Counted from the stretch's first letter, positions 16,179 through 25,448 are shown. The stretch is 64,000 nucleotides of DNA from Solibacillus merdavium (GCF_014836935.1 NZ_JACSPW010000004.1:124001-188000), one strand, 5' to 3'. Program-made: numbers and translations. The notes: a model not told the origin generated them from the letters alone.

Positions 16179-17216
16179 ATGCCTTTACTTCCATATATTG
16201 AAAAAATCGAGCGAAAAGAACATTTAGTTTTTAAAGAGATGCAACAGGCTGCACAACTCATTTTTAATGAGCAGACACCAAAAGAGCAGATAGCTGCCTT
16301 TTTAACAGCGATGAGTATCAAAGGTGAAACAGCACATGAAGTTGCCGGGCTCGCTTCTGTCATGAAATCACATGCCGTTTCTGTCGATGCACCAGAAGGT
16401 ATTTATATCGATAATTGTGGTACAGGTGGCGACGGTCTTCAAAGCTTCAATATTAGTACGACCGCAGCTTTCGTGTTAGCCGGCGGGGGCATTTTAGTTG
16501 CAAAGCATGGTAACCGGAAAGTGTCGAGCGCTTCAGGCAGCTCGGATGTTTTAGAAGCACTTGGCATTACCCTACTCCCGGATACAGCACAAACGATAGA
16601 TTTATTGAAACAGCACGGAATCGCCTTTTTACATGCACCAAACATGCATCCAAAGCTAAAGCGGATCGGCGAAGTTCGACAATCACTTGGAAAGCCGACA
16701 ATCTTTAATTTAGTCGGACCTTTAACAAATCCTGTACCTTTGAAAACTCAATTCGTTGGTATTAACCGCCCTAACTTTACTACGGATTATGCTGAAGTGC
16801 TGCACATGCTCGGACGTGAGCGCGCGATTGTCGTATCAGGGGCACAAGGAATGGATGAGGCATCATTGGACGGTGAGAATACATTCGTCCTTTTAGACCA
16901 CGGTGATATTATTCCGTTTAAGCTTCGTGCGGAAGATGTAGGTTTAACTGCACAGCCATTATCAGCTATCCGTGGTGGGACCCCTTCTGAAAACGCAGTT
17001 ATTATGCGCGATTTATTAAAAGGAAAGCAAAGTGTATATTTCGACACAGTCGTGTTAAATGCCGGCATTGGATTCTTTGCATATGGCTTAGCGAGCACGA
17101 TGAAAGAAGGTATCGACATGGCAAAGGACAGCATCCTGTCGGGTCGTGCATATGAAAAGCTAGAAAGTGTTGTTGCCTATAACAAAAAAGTGATGCAGGA
17201 GGAAACGATTATATGA
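16179..17216 (+). CDS. trpD: Anthranilate phosphoribosyltransferase
   Basis: 345 residues, normal length. Transfers phosphoribosyl from PRPP to anthranilate. The PRPP-binding glycine motif DNCGTGGDG (residues 79-87) and KHGNRKVSS (109 on) with GSSDVLEALG are intact, as is the anthranilate-site region HPKLKRIGEVRQSLG. It begins 6 bp after trpE and overlaps trpC by 4 nt. The gene looks fully functional, which contrasts with the reduced TrpE before it. Confidence 0.95.
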   Translation: MPLLPYIEKIERKEHLVFKEMQQAAQLIFNEQTPKEQIAAFLTAMSIKGETAHEVAGLASVMKSHAVSVDAPEGIYIDNCGTGGDGLQSFNISTTAAFVLAGGGILVAKHGNRKVSSASGSSDVLEALGITLLPDTAQTIDLLKQHGIAFLHAPNMHPKLKRIGEVRQSLGKPTIFNLVGPLTNPVPLKTQFVGINRPNFTTDYAEVLHMLGRERAIVVSGAQGMDEASLDGENTFVLLDHGDIIPFKLRAEDVGLTAQPLSAIRGGTPSENAVIMRDLLKGKQSVYFDTVVLNAGIGFFAYGLASTMKEGIDMAKDSILSGRAYEKLESVVAYNKKVMQEETII

Positions 17217-18007
17217 CTATTTTAGACCGAATTATAGCGCAAAAAGAGCTCGAATTACCTGCTTTACTTGCATCAGCACCAAACTTTCCAACAATTGATA
17301 AGGTACGTCCCTCTTTATATAAAACATTAATTACAGCCAGTACGTTGCAAGTCATTTCTGAAATGAAGCGTGCCTCTCCATCAAAAGGTGATATTGCGAC
17401 ACATATCGACCCTGTTGAACAGGCTAGACAGTATGAGGAAGCCGGGGCTGCCTGCATTTCCGTTTTAACAGAGCAGGCATTTTTTAAAGGCAGCTTCGAA
17501 GATTTACATGCGGTAGCAAATGCGGTGGATATTCCGGTGTTATGCAAAGACTTCATGATTCATGAAGTGCAGATTGACTATGCAAAGGCTGCAGGTGCTT
17601 CAGTCATTTTATTGATCGTGGCGGCATTAACGGATGAACAATTAAAGGCACTTTACACATATGCAACTGAGAAACAGCTGGAAGTTCTTGTAGAAGTACA
17701 TGATACGGAAGAGTTACAGCGTGCACTCAATATTGGTGCGAAAATTGTCGGTGTAAATAATCGTAACTTAAAGACATTTGAAGTTTCTTTAACAACTACC
17801 GCTGAAATTGCCCAGCACCTTCCCCCTTCTTCCATCGCATTTATTAGCGAAAGTGGCATTTGGAACGCTGAAGATGCGCATTTTGTGGCGAATGCAGGCG
17901 CAAAAGGCGTTTTAGTTGGCGAATCCTTAATGGTGAGCGGAAACGTCAAGAACTCCCTTAAAGCACTACAAATCGACATCATAGCGAAGGTTGGCGAAAA
18001 TAGATGA
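17213..18007 (+). CDS. trpC: Indole-3-glycerol-phosphate synthase
   Basis: 264-residue TIM-barrel enzyme that closes the indole ring of CdRP. SEMKRASPSKGDI, LCKDFMIHEVQIDYAKAAGA, VGVNNRNLKTFEV and FISESGI carry the catalytic Lys/Glu/Asn residues. The start overlaps the trpD stop (ATGA), so translation is coupled. Usual length, no anomalies. Fourth enzyme step of the pathway. Confidence 0.95.
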   Translation: MTILDRIIAQKELELPALLASAPNFPTIDKVRPSLYKTLITASTLQVISEMKRASPSKGDIATHIDPVEQARQYEEAGAACISVLTEQAFFKGSFEDLHAVANAVDIPVLCKDFMIHEVQIDYAKAAGASVILLIVAALTDEQLKALYTYATEKQLEVLVEVHDTEELQRALNIGAKIVGVNNRNLKTFEVSLTTTAEIAQHLPPSSIAFISESGIWNAEDAHFVANAGAKGVLVGESLMVSGNVKNSLKALQIDIIAKVGENR

Positions 18008-18621
18008 CTAAAGCAAAAATTTGCGGATTGAAAGAAATCGAACATGTCGAAGCTGCGGTAAAAGCTGGAGCTGATTTTATCGGATTCATGTTTGCGCCCA
18101 GTAAACGACGCATTACAGTAGAGGAAGCAGCTGAATTAGCAAAAGTAATTCCAAGTACGGTAAAAAAGGTTGGAGTTTTTGTAAATGAACAGAACGATGT
18201 CATTCGACAAATTGCCGATCAAGTCGGACTCGACTATATCCAGTATCACGGAGATGAAACGCAGGAGCAAATACAGGAAATCGGCCTACCAGCTATTAAA
18301 GCATTTTCGATTCGTGGGGAAGAAGATGTTAAGCGAGCGGCAACCTATAATGTCGACTACTATTTATTTGATGCGCCAGGTACAGACTTCCGTGGAGGTA
18401 GTGGAGAATCATTTGACTGGATGCTTTTGGATAAAGTAAATATTCCGATGAATAAGGTCATTTTAGCAGGTGGTTTAAATGAAGAAAATGTAGGACTGGC
18501 GATAATGCTGGTCGAGCCATTTGCTGTAGATGTTTCAAGTGGTGTAGAGGTAGATGGTCGAAAAAGTTCGACAGCGATTACGAATTTTATTGAAATAGCA
18601 AAAGGAGAGTTGATTTTATGA
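18004..18621 (+). CDS. trpF: Phosphoribosylanthranilate isomerase
   Basis: 205-residue TIM barrel catalysing Amadori rearrangement of PRA. The catalytic Cys is in AKICGLK at the N-terminus and the general-acid Asp is in the [12 protein letters not shown] region. [15 protein letters not shown], then [10 protein letters not shown], is also conserved. Overlaps trpC and trpB by 4 nt each. Monofunctional, as in Bacillus. Confidence 0.95.
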   Translation: MTKAKICGLKEIEHVEAAVKAGADFIGFMFAPSKRRITVEEAAELAKVIPSTVKKVGVFVNEQNDVIRQIADQVGLDYIQYHGDETQEQIQEIGLPAIKAFSIRGEEDVKRAATYNVDYYLFDAPGTDFRGGSGESFDWMLLDKVNIPMNKVILAGGLNEENVGLAIMLVEPFAVDVSSGVEVDGRKSSTAITNFIEIAKGELIL

Positions 18622-19805
18622 CGACAGTAAAAGGACGCTTTGGACGATTTGGCGGTCAATTCGTGCCCGAGACATTGATGACTTCACTTAAAGAATTGGA
18701 GCTTGCATATGAGGAAGCAAAAAAAGACCCCTCATTCCAGGAAGAACTTGATTATTATTTAAAGCAATATGTCGGACGGGAAACTCCCCTTTATTTTGCG
18801 GAGCGTTTAACGAAAAAAGTCGGCGGTGCGAAAATCTATTTAAAACGTGAAGATTTAAATCATACTGGCGCTCATAAAATAAATAATGCGATCGGCCAAG
18901 CACTTTTAGCAAAACGTATGGGGAAGAAGAAGATTGTTGCTGAAACAGGTGCAGGTCAGCATGGTGTTGCAACGGCAACTGCATGTGCATTGCTTGATAT
19001 GGAATGTATCGTTTATATGGGGGCAGAAGATGTACGCCGTCAGCAACTGAACGTTTTCCGTATGGAGCTGCTCGGGACAAAAGTTGTTGCGGTAGAAAAA
19101 GGTTCTGCAACATTAAAAGATGCAGTTAATGAAGCATTGCGACACTGGGTTACTCATATTGAAGATACTCACTACATTTTAGGATCGGCACTTGGGCCAC
19201 ACCCCTTCCCTACAATTGTGCGTGATTTCCAGCGTGTCATTGGGGATGAAACACGTGCCCAAATTTTACAGCAGGAAGGACGCCTTCCGGATACAGTTAT
19301 TGCTTGTATTGGCGGCGGCAGTAATGCGATTGGCATGTTCTATCCCTTTGTGGAAGATAAGGAAGTCGCACTATATGGTGTGGAAGCAGCAGGTGCAGGG
19401 ATCGATACAAATCGGCATGCAGCAGCGATTCATGAAGGGAAAACAGGCGTCCTACACGGGGCTTTCATGTATTTACTGCAGGATGACAATGGATTCATTC
19501 AAGAAGCACATTCTATTTCAGCCGGATTGGATTATCCAGGAGTAGGTCCTGAACATTGTCATTTACATGAAACAGGCCGTGCATCCTACCCTTCTGTTAC
19601 AGATGAACAGTCACTTGAAGGTGTGAAGCTGTTATGTGAAACGGAAGGAATTTTACCGGCATTGGAAAGTGCCCATGCCGTTTACTATGCAGCACAATTT
19701 GCCAAAGACCGCCCTGCAGATGAAATTATTGTCGTGTGCTTATCAGGACGTGGGGACAAAGATGTTCACACATTAATGGATAAACTTGGAGGTGGAATAA
19801 AATGA
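18618..19805 (+). CDS. trpB: Tryptophan synthase beta subunit
   Basis: 395-residue PLP enzyme joining indole and serine. The PLP lysine is K87 in [31 protein letters not shown], the phosphate loop [11 protein letters not shown] and SGRGDKD are all present, the mark of a TrpB1-type subunit able to pair with TrpA. Coupled by 4-nt overlaps to trpF and trpA. Confidence 0.96.
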   Translation: MTTVKGRFGRFGGQFVPETLMTSLKELELAYEEAKKDPSFQEELDYYLKQYVGRETPLYFAERLTKKVGGAKIYLKREDLNHTGAHKINNAIGQALLAKRMGKKKIVAETGAGQHGVATATACALLDMECIVYMGAEDVRRQQLNVFRMELLGTKVVAVEKGSATLKDAVNEALRHWVTHIEDTHYILGSALGPHPFPTIVRDFQRVIGDETRAQILQQEGRLPDTVIACIGGGSNAIGMFYPFVEDKEVALYGVEAAGAGIDTNRHAAAIHEGKTGVLHGAFMYLLQDDNGFIQEAHSISAGLDYPGVGPEHCHLHETGRASYPSVTDEQSLEGVKLLCETEGILPALESAHAVYYAAQFAKDRPADEIIVVCLSGRGDKDVHTLMDKLGGGIK

Positions 19806-20581
19806 CATTGCAAAAACAGCTTGAAGACGTATTAGCAACTGGGGATAAAGCATTTGTTCCTTACATTATGGCTGGTGATCGAGGTATCGAAACATTAAAG
19901 CCAACTATTTTAAAGCTCCAGCAAATCGGTGTATCGGCCGTTGAAGTGGGTATTCCATTTACAGATCCTGTTGCAGATGGACCAACGATTGAACAGGCTG
20001 GAGAACGGGCACTTGCGCATGGTATTACACTAAGAAAAGTGTTGGCAGAGTTAACAAGCTTTTCACAGGAAATTCATATCCCGCTAGTTGTAATGACTTA
20101 TTTAAACCCAATTTTGGCATATGGTATTGAAGACTTTGCAAAGGATGCAAAGCTTGGTGGTGTGCAAGGGCTAATCGTACCGGATATGCCGTTTGAGGAA
20201 AGTGCTTTACTCCATACTGCATTAAAGGAACATGGCATTGCGCTTGTTCAGCTCGTTTCATTAACGAGTCCTGTTGAGCGAATAAAAAAATTGGCCGCAG
20301 CGAGTGAAGGATTTATTTATGCCGTAACAGTCAATGGAATTACTGGCGAACGTGTGAGCTTTGCAACAGAACTTGCTGGGCATTTCGCGAATTTGAAAGC
20401 AGCAAGCAACATCCCAGTTTTAGCAGGCTTCGGCATTTCAACAATTGAACATGTGAAAAGCTTTGGGGACATTGCAGATGGAGTGATTGTCGGCAGTAAA
20501 ATTGTTACTGCACTAGTTGAGCAAGACTGGGCAACGATTGAAGCGCTAGTGCAGGCGACGAAAAAAGCTACGATAAATTAG
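19802..20581 (+). CDS. trpA: Tryptophan synthase alpha subunit
   Basis: 259-residue TIM barrel that releases indole from indole-glycerol phosphate. The catalytic Glu48 and Asp59 are in [18 protein letters not shown] (Glu49/Asp60 of the enteric enzyme). [11 protein letters not shown] and VLAGFGIST line the active site. Overlaps trpB by 4 nt. No terminator follows it before the 77-codon membrane-protein gene. Confidence 0.95.
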   Translation: MTLQKQLEDVLATGDKAFVPYIMAGDRGIETLKPTILKLQQIGVSAVEVGIPFTDPVADGPTIEQAGERALAHGITLRKVLAELTSFSQEIHIPLVVMTYLNPILAYGIEDFAKDAKLGGVQGLIVPDMPFEESALLHTALKEHGIALVQLVSLTSPVERIKKLAAASEGFIYAVTVNGITGERVSFATELAGHFANLKAASNIPVLAGFGISTIEHVKSFGDIADGVIVGSKIVTALVEQDWATIEALVQATKKATIN

Positions 20582-20647
20582 TCTACTTTCTCTTTCCTTC
20601 CTGTGGTATCGTTTACTTATTAAGTAGTAGCGGATGGAGGCCAATGA

Positions 20648-20881
20648 ATGAGTGTAAAGGATTTTTTTGCTGGGATATTTTTCATCGCACTTGCAGGTTA
20701 TTTTACGTATGTTTTAGTCGACAATATGTCATTACTCTTTATTGAGAGTACGACAGTTTGGCAATATTTTGTTGCATTCTTTCGTGTAGCGCTTATTATT
20801 TTCCTTTTCAACCTAGGACTTTCCTTAATGAAACGCTTCTTCACAGGTGGAAAAGCAACAAAAAATGGGAACGCTCGTTAA
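20648..20881 (+). CDS. Small two-segment membrane protein at the end of the trp unit
   Basis: 77 residues, not recognised. Two hydrophobic segments (about residues 6-32 and 40-62) and a basic tail RFFTGGKATKNGNAR. GGAGG sits 7 nt before the ATG. Only 66 bp separate it from trpA, with no hairpin of terminator type, and a strong terminator overlaps its last codons, so it is probably co-transcribed with trp. No function is shown; a transport or membrane accessory role can only be guessed. Confidence 0.7.
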   Translation: MSVKDFFAGIFFIALAGYFTYVLVDNMSLLFIESTTVWQYFVAFFRVALIIFLFNLGLSLMKRFFTGGKATKNGNAR

Positions 20882-20902
20882 CTCGAAGCGTTCCCATTTT
20901 TT
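20861..20902 (+). terminator. Terminator of the trp transcription unit
   Basis: AAAAATGGGAACGCT pairs perfectly with AGCGTTCCCATTTTT. The 5' arm lies inside the end of the small membrane-protein gene. T run at 20897-20902. Confidence 0.9.
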
Positions 20903-20944
20903 CTGCAATTCTGTATTACACTTGGAGCTGTGGATAAATTTCAT

Positions 20945-21184
20945 TCACATTTTCGCGTAGCGTAGCTTTGCTTTTAAGAACTTCCCTACAGAAGTTTTCG
21001 GAATTTCTGTTAGGAATACGATATCATCCGGTAACCACCATTTTGCAAATTGTCCTTCCAGAAATGCAGTCAGTTCTTCTTTTAATACGACACATGCCAG
21101 TGGTCGCTCCTGCCATTTAGCATGTGGAATTGCGATTACAGCTGCTCAAATACCGCTTCATGGGACATAAGTGCATTTTCTAGT
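20945..21184 (-). pseudogene. Decayed C-terminal fragment of an acyl-CoA synthetase (AMP-binding)
   Basis: Translating the minus strand gives [14 protein letters not shown], a one-base shift, then [19 protein letters not shown] with [19 protein letters not shown] and [20 protein letters not shown], ending KAKLRYAKM-stop. This is the C-terminal subdomain of long-chain acyl-CoA ligases, including the catalytic-lysine motif PKTSVGK. Besides the frameshift (about 21145), a stretch between VVLKE and LTAFLEG is shorter than in the family, and the whole N-terminal ~400 residues are missing. So it is a residue of a deleted gene, not an active one. Confidence 0.8.
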
Positions 21185-21192
21185 ACTTATAT

Positions 21193-21232
21193 AAAAAAGC
21201 GAGTGAACTGTTTTCCAACAGCCACACTCGCT
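21193..21232 (-). terminator. Terminator of the threonine dehydrogenase gene
   Basis: On the minus strand AAGCGAGTGTGGCTGTT...AACAG..CACTCGCTT is followed by TTTTTT. It marks the junction with the decayed acyl-CoA synthetase. Confidence 0.85.
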
Positions 21233-21257
21233 TCACTAATCAATTGCGTTAAAGAAA

Positions 21258-22208
21258 TCAAACCGCGTTTTGTGCTAATCGTACTTTTAGTTTCTCCAGC
21301 ATATCAACCGTCATTTTCTCTAAATCATAGCTTGCTTTAAAACCCCATTCTTCAATTGCAGCTGATGAATCAATAGCATTTGGCCAGCTGTCCGCAATTG
21401 CCTGACGTACCGGATCTACATCATAATCCATTGTGAAGCTTGGAATATGCTTTTGAATTTCCGCTGCAATCTGCGACGGCTCAAAGCTCATCGCTGAAAT
21501 ATTAAACGCATTGCGATGTATAAGCTTCGCCGGGTCTGCTTCCATTAAATCAACTATTGCCTGTAGTGCATCCGGCATATACATCATATCCATATACGTA
21601 CCTTCTGCAATATAAGATGTGTAACGACCTTCTGCAATCGCCTTATAATAAATATCGACCGCATAATCCGTTGTTCCCCCACCTGGTGGCGTTACATACG
21701 AAATTAACCCTGGGAACCGGACTCCACGCGTATCCAGTCTATAGCGTGTATAGTAATAATCACATAATAATTCGCCCGCTACCTTGTTTACTCCGTACAT
21801 TGTAGTTGGACGCTGTAATGTATCTTGTGGTGTATTGTCCTTTGGCGTAGAAGGACCGAATGCGCCGATTGAGCTTGGCGTGAAAAACTGCATATCGAGC
21901 TCACGTGCTACTTCAAGTGCATTCATTAAACCGCCCATATTTAAATTCCATGCGAAAACTGGATTTTTTTCTGCTGTTGCTGATAGTAGTGCAGCCATAT
22001 GAATCATCGTATCTGCGCCAAAATCATGTGCGAGCGCATGCATGCGTTTCCCATCTGTTACATCCAATACTTCAAATGGACCTTCATGCTGATCAATTTT
22101 CCGAATATCTGTTGCCAATACATTGTCAACGCCATACGTATGACGTAATTTCTCTACTAATTCCGAACCAATTTGACCTAAAGCGCCGGTCACCATAATT
22201 TTTTTCAC
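21258..22208 (-). CDS. tdh: L-threonine 3-dehydrogenase, extended-SDR (epimerase-like) type
   Basis: 316-residue Rossmann enzyme. [18 protein letters not shown] binds NAD, ATDIRK gives the acidic strand end, and the catalytic Tyr/Lys are in [13 protein letters not shown] and [20 protein letters not shown] are typical of the short-chain threonine dehydrogenases, unlike the zinc-dependent Bacillus Tdh. It oxidises threonine to 2-amino-3-oxobutyrate, which Kbl (26871-28061) cleaves to glycine and acetyl-CoA. Here the two genes are on one strand but 4.6 kb apart. The start is GTG behind GGGAGG. Confidence 0.85.
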   Translation of the reverse strand: MKKIMVTGALGQIGSELVEKLRHTYGVDNVLATDIRKIDQHEGPFEVLDVTDGKRMHALAHDFGADTMIHMAALLSATAEKNPVFAWNLNMGGLMNALEVARELDMQFFTPSSIGAFGPSTPKDNTPQDTLQRPTTMYGVNKVAGELLCDYYYTRYRLDTRGVRFPGLISYVTPPGGGTTDYAVDIYYKAIAEGRYTSYIAEGTYMDMMYMPDALQAIVDLMEADPAKLIHRNAFNISAMSFEPSQIAAEIQKHIPSFTMDYDVDPVRQAIADSWPNAIDSSAAIEEWGFKASYDLEKMTVDMLEKLKVRLAQNAV

Positions 22209-22360
22209 GATGAAGCCTCCCTATCCTTTAAAAGACGAATCCACCCCTAAATATTGCTGAACTCTATCTATTATTTTTTATTCACTAAAAACAATTGTCC
22301 TTAAGGAAAGTACAATCATCTACAATGAAAACTTGATGTTCAAAGATTTCCATGAAATTG

Positions 22361-22389
22361 ATTATAGGGTGTTCTTTTGTAAAAAACAA
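22361..22389 (-). promoter_or_regulatory. Predicted promoter of the threonine dehydrogenase gene
   Basis: Minus strand TTGTTT, 17-bp spacer, consensus TATAAT. The transcript start would be about 145 nt before the GTG start. A palindrome (22421-22436) lies 32 bp upstream of the -35. Confidence 0.45.
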
Positions 22390-22420
22390 TATTTTTTGAA
22401 TATTCTTTTTCAGCGATACA

Positions 22421-22436
22421 TTTGTACGTGTACAAA
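22421..22436. promoter_or_regulatory. Palindromic operator-like site
   Basis: TTTGTACGTGTACAAA: 7-base inverted arms TTTGTAC/GTACAAA around GT. Upstream of the predicted tdh promoter and downstream of yolD. The binding protein is unknown. Confidence 0.4.
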
Positions 22437-22479
22437 ATCCGCATGGAGAAATGCCTGCTAGATAGATATAGTGGGAATT

Positions 22480-22800
22480 TTAATCATCCAATATCGCTTC
22501 ATAAATATTATGAAATAGAATTTTTCGGTTGTCTGTTAGCTTCACATATTGTTCGTGTACATTTACTTTTTGAATAATACCTGTAATTGTATAAATGCCT
22601 GTTTGCTCCCATACTTTCAATTGGATGGGGCTAGCTTCTGAATAGGCTCTCTGTAAATTTTCATTAATTTGTTCCAATTGAGCTTCATCCAATTCAGGCT
22701 GTATCACCAGTGCGTCCTCTTCCTGCCATTCACGCAATAACTTTACATGCTCGGGTAACATCATCGCGGTCCATTTAATCACACCTCTATCTTTGTTCAT
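22480..22800 (-). CDS. YolD-like protein
   Basis: About 106 residues. Starts NKDRGVIKWTAMMLPEHVKL, the hallmark of the YolD family, which are small proteins coupled to UvrX/DinB-type Y-family polymerases in Bacillales. ATG at 22800 is preferred (AAGGGAG 8 nt upstream) to the GTG at 22809. It lies 13 bp after the polymerase gene in one SOS-controlled operon. YolD proteins have been proposed as UmuD-like partners; the mechanism is not established. Confidence 0.85.
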   Translation of the reverse strand: MNKDRGVIKWTAMMLPEHVKLLREWQEEDALVIQPELDEAQLEQINENLQRAYSEASPIQLKVWEQTGIYTITGIIQKVNVHEQYVKLTDNRKILFHNIYEAILDD

Positions 22801-22813
22801 CGCGTTCACTCCC

Positions 22814-24067
22814 TTATTGTTTATGTCCGCCTACTAATGTCGACCGTGCAAGTGCTGTACCCGCATCTGTATAGGAAACAGCACGTAATAAGGCAGTCGT
22901 TCCGTATTTTGTACGTAAACGGTCCATCGTTTCCCCGAGCTTACGGTTACGCCACCTCTTCTCATCAAATAAGCTGAGCTGCATTGAATATTCACTTTCG
23001 ATGTTACTTAATGTAATCGTAATTTTGCGTGCTGGGCGTTCTGCGTAAAATTCGTCGAGTAATTGTTTGCATACTTCAAAAATCTTCAATGTATCATTTG
23101 TCGGCTCATCGATTGTGCGCGAACGATGGAATCCACCTCCGAAGGCATCTTTACTATAGCTAAGCCCCAATGATATCGTTCGTCCGATTTTCTTTGCTTC
23201 CCTTGCACGCCTTGCTACGTCTTCGCACATTTCAAGCAGTACGACTAAAATTTCCTTTCGGCTGCGGTAATCACGCATGAGCATTTGCCCCTTTCCGAAG
23301 CTGATTTGCCCCTGCAGGATTGGTGCACCAACAGTCGAGTGATCAATTCCCCATGCATGATAATAGAGCTGATTACCCAACACTCCAAAGCGCTTTTCCA
23401 GTAGGGATAAATCGGTATGCGCTAAATCATAAACAGAGTAAATACCCATATGATTCAGCGTTTTTTCTGTACGACGACCAATTCCCCACATTGTAGATAG
23501 CGGCATTATCGGCCATAATTTTTCCGCTACATCATTATATGTCCATTTCGCAAATCCCGTTTTCTTTGCTTCAATATCCAGCGCCAGCTTTGCCATGAGC
23601 ATATTTGGTCCAAAACCGACTGCACATGGAATGTCAAATTGGTTGTAAATAAGTTGTTGAATATACTGCGCCGTTTCTTCAGGAGGTCCCCATAATTTTT
23701 CTGTGCCTGTCAAATCGATAAAGCTTTCATCAACGCTATATACATGAATGGCCTCTTTTGGAACGAAATTGTTGAACAAACGTGTAATTTCCATCGACAT
23801 ACGAATAAAGAGTGACATTCGTGGCTCAAATAGACGAATGTCCGGATGTGGCGGGATTTCATACAAACGTGAACCGGTACGAATATTAAAGCGCTTTTTC
23901 ATCGGTGGTGATGCAGCAAGTACGACGCTTCCCTTTTGCTGAAAATTACCGACAATTGCAATTGGCACTTCCATCACATTTAAATTTTCTAACGATGCGA
24001 TACAGCTCGCGTAAAAGCTACGCATATCAATACATATAATCGAGCGTTCTGGTGCATTTTCATACAT
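22814..24067 (-). CDS. Y-family translesion DNA polymerase (UvrX/YqjW type)
   Basis: About 417 residues. The metal-binding carboxylates are in IICIDMRSFYAS and HVYSVDESFIDLTG. The helix-hairpin-helix thumb (MWGIGRRTEKTLNHMGIYSV) and little-finger domain follow. Error-prone bypass polymerase acting at stalled forks. ATG 24067 is chosen because AAGGAG lies 9 nt upstream; the longer frame would start inside or before the LexA box. The paired yolD gene and the LexA box show the canonical Bacillales SOS mutagenesis operon. The fingers and steric-gate region look normal. Confidence 0.9.
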   Translation of the reverse strand: MYENAPERSIICIDMRSFYASCIASLENLNVMEVPIAIVGNFQQKGSVVLAASPPMKKRFNIRTGSRLYEIPPHPDIRLFEPRMSLFIRMSMEITRLFNNFVPKEAIHVYSVDESFIDLTGTEKLWGPPEETAQYIQQLIYNQFDIPCAVGFGPNMLMAKLALDIEAKKTGFAKWTYNDVAEKLWPIMPLSTMWGIGRRTEKTLNHMGIYSVYDLAHTDLSLLEKRFGVLGNQLYYHAWGIDHSTVGAPILQGQISFGKGQMLMRDYRSRKEILVVLLEMCEDVARRAREAKKIGRTISLGLSYSKDAFGGGFHRSRTIDEPTNDTLKIFEVCKQLLDEFYAERPARKITITLSNIESEYSMQLSLFDEKRWRNRKLGETMDRLRTKYGTTALLRAVSYTDAGTALARSTLVGGHKQ

Positions 24068-24086
24068 GAAGCTCATCTCCTTAAAG

Positions 24087-24100
24087 AGAACGTTTGTTCT
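24087..24100. promoter_or_regulatory. LexA (DinR) box
   Basis: AGAACGTTTGTTCT on the + strand (reverse AGAACAAACGTTCT) fits the Bacillus LexA consensus CGAACRNRYGTTYG with intact GAAC/GTTC arms. It lies 20 bp upstream of the polymerase start, ideal for SOS repression. Confidence 0.85.
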
Positions 24101-24164
24101 TATATTAAAATGAGACATGTGAGATGGCAAGTGGTAAGTAATGGGGAACTTTGTGGAAGGGTAA

Positions 24165-24440
24165 TTTTATTTCGCCAAGTATTTTATGTTTTTCGCCAAA
24201 TTTGAGTTCTTAATAGTCAAACTAGCGGATATTATAGCAACTTTTTACGGTGGGAAATTTTATTCGCCTCTTATAAGGTTATATTCGTCAACTGTAGCTA
24301 CTTAATCGCCACCTTCACTTACTTAATCGTCAATGGGTTTTACATATTCGTCACTTAAGCACGGATAATCGTCACTTTCAATTTTAATAGACAATTTAAT
24401 TTTTTATTCGCCACTTGATGCAACTTAATCTCCACTCTCT
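24165..24440 (+). repeat. 21-bp-period degenerate repeat array A (13 units)
   Basis: Units share the core WTAWTCGYCACTT. The base aligned to the C of CG falls at 24173, 24194, 24215, 24236, 24265, 24286, 24307, 24328, 24349, 24370, 24389, 24409 and 24430. Steps are 21, 21, 21, 29, 21, 21, 21, 21, 21, 19, 20 and 21. Units at 24215, 24236 and 24389 are the most diverged. The array fills the gap between the mtnU terminator and the LexA-controlled polymerase gene. No coding potential is evident; stops and the 29/19/20 steps break any frame. Confidence 0.8.
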
Positions 24441-24457
24441 ATTTTTTAGGTGAAACA

Positions 24458-24492
24458 TAAAAAAAGCGTACCCATATCCACCTGGTACGCTT
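24458..24492 (-). terminator. Terminator of mtnU
   Basis: Minus strand AAGCGTACC...GGTACGCTT followed by TTTTTATG. Confidence 0.85.
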
Positions 24493-24499
24493 CAAAAAT

Positions 24500-25291
24500 T
24501 TATTCTTTTATCACTTTCTCATAAAGAGCAGGGCGTCTATCTTCGTAAACTGGGATTCGTCCGCGCACTTCATCAACATTCGAAAAATCAACATCAATAA
24601 TTGCGAGCTCTTCATCTTCTGCACCTGTCCAAAGAACCTCACCCCATGGACCGATAATCATCGATTGCCCGTTGAAATTTTCTACTTTGCGCGCGATGCG
24701 ATTTACCGCAATGACGAAGCACTGATTTTCAATGGCACGAGCCTGCAATAAAATTTTCCAATGATCAATACGTGGAGTTGGCCATTGTGCCGGGACAAAT
24801 AATACCTTTGCACCGTCCAATGCATGGGAACGCAACCATTCCGGGAAACGTATGTCATAACAAATGACACCACCAGCCTCCAGCTCATCTAATGCAAAGC
24901 GGTTCATCTCATTGCCTGACTCTAAATACAAATGCTCATCCATTAAACGGAATAAATGTGCTTTACTATACTCGCCAACTAATTCGCCATCACGATTGTA
25001 TGTGTACATCGTATTATAAAACTTGTCGTCACGTTTTACCGACACGGAACCACCGACAATATGTACTGCCAATTCCTTTGCTAACCCACTTAAAAATGAT
25101 TTCGTACGTTCACCGTTGACATCAGAAAGCTCACCTAATTTTTCAAGTGCATAACCTGTATTCCACATTTCCGGCAATACGATGATTTCTGCACCACCTG
25201 CTGCCGCTTCACGAATAAACTTCTCCGCACGCTCATAGTTTTCATCTACTTTTCCAAAACCTACATTTAGTTGGATACAGCCGATTTTCAT
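24500..25291 (-). CDS. mtnU: Omega-amidase-type carbon-nitrogen hydrolase (MtnU/YkrU)
   Basis: About 263 residues, nitrilase superfamily. Catalytic Glu in VLPEMWNTGY, Lys in YSKAHLFRLMDE, Cys in GVICYDIRFPEWLR. Expected to hydrolyse 2-oxoglutaramate (or 2-oxosuccinamate) formed when MtnE uses glutamine to transaminate KMTB to methionine. The divergent arrangement with mtnE matches Bacillus subtilis ykrU/ykrV. ATG 25291 follows an imperfect GGGCGG site; a GTG three codons earlier is the alternative start. Confidence 0.88.
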   Translation of the reverse strand: MKIGCIQLNVGFGKVDENYERAEKFIREAAAGGAEIIVLPEMWNTGYALEKLGELSDVNGERTKSFLSGLAKELAVHIVGGSVSVKRDDKFYNTMYTYNRDGELVGEYSKAHLFRLMDEHLYLESGNEMNRFALDELEAGGVICYDIRFPEWLRSHALDGAKVLFVPAQWPTPRIDHWKILLQARAIENQCFVIAVNRIARKVENFNGQSMIIGPWGEVLWTGAEDEELAIIDVDFSNVDEVRGRIPVYEDRRPALYEKVIKE

Positions 25292-25388
25292 AAACAGCAC
25301 CGCCCTTAAATAAATTACCTACGAAATATAGTTTTCGCATACTTACCTTCTATTGTAACATTCCAATTCAAGTTATCAAAATCTTCAC

Positions 25389-25417
25389 TTTACTTAAACC
25401 TAGAAAAGTACTAAGAT
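25389..25417 (+). promoter_or_regulatory. Predicted mtnE promoter
   Basis: TTTACT, 17-bp spacer, TAAGAT, about 30 bp before the mtnE start. No SAM riboswitch is present in the mtnU-mtnE gap. Confidence 0.45.
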
Positions 25418-25448
25418 TAATTTTAATATTTTTAAAGGATGATGAATA

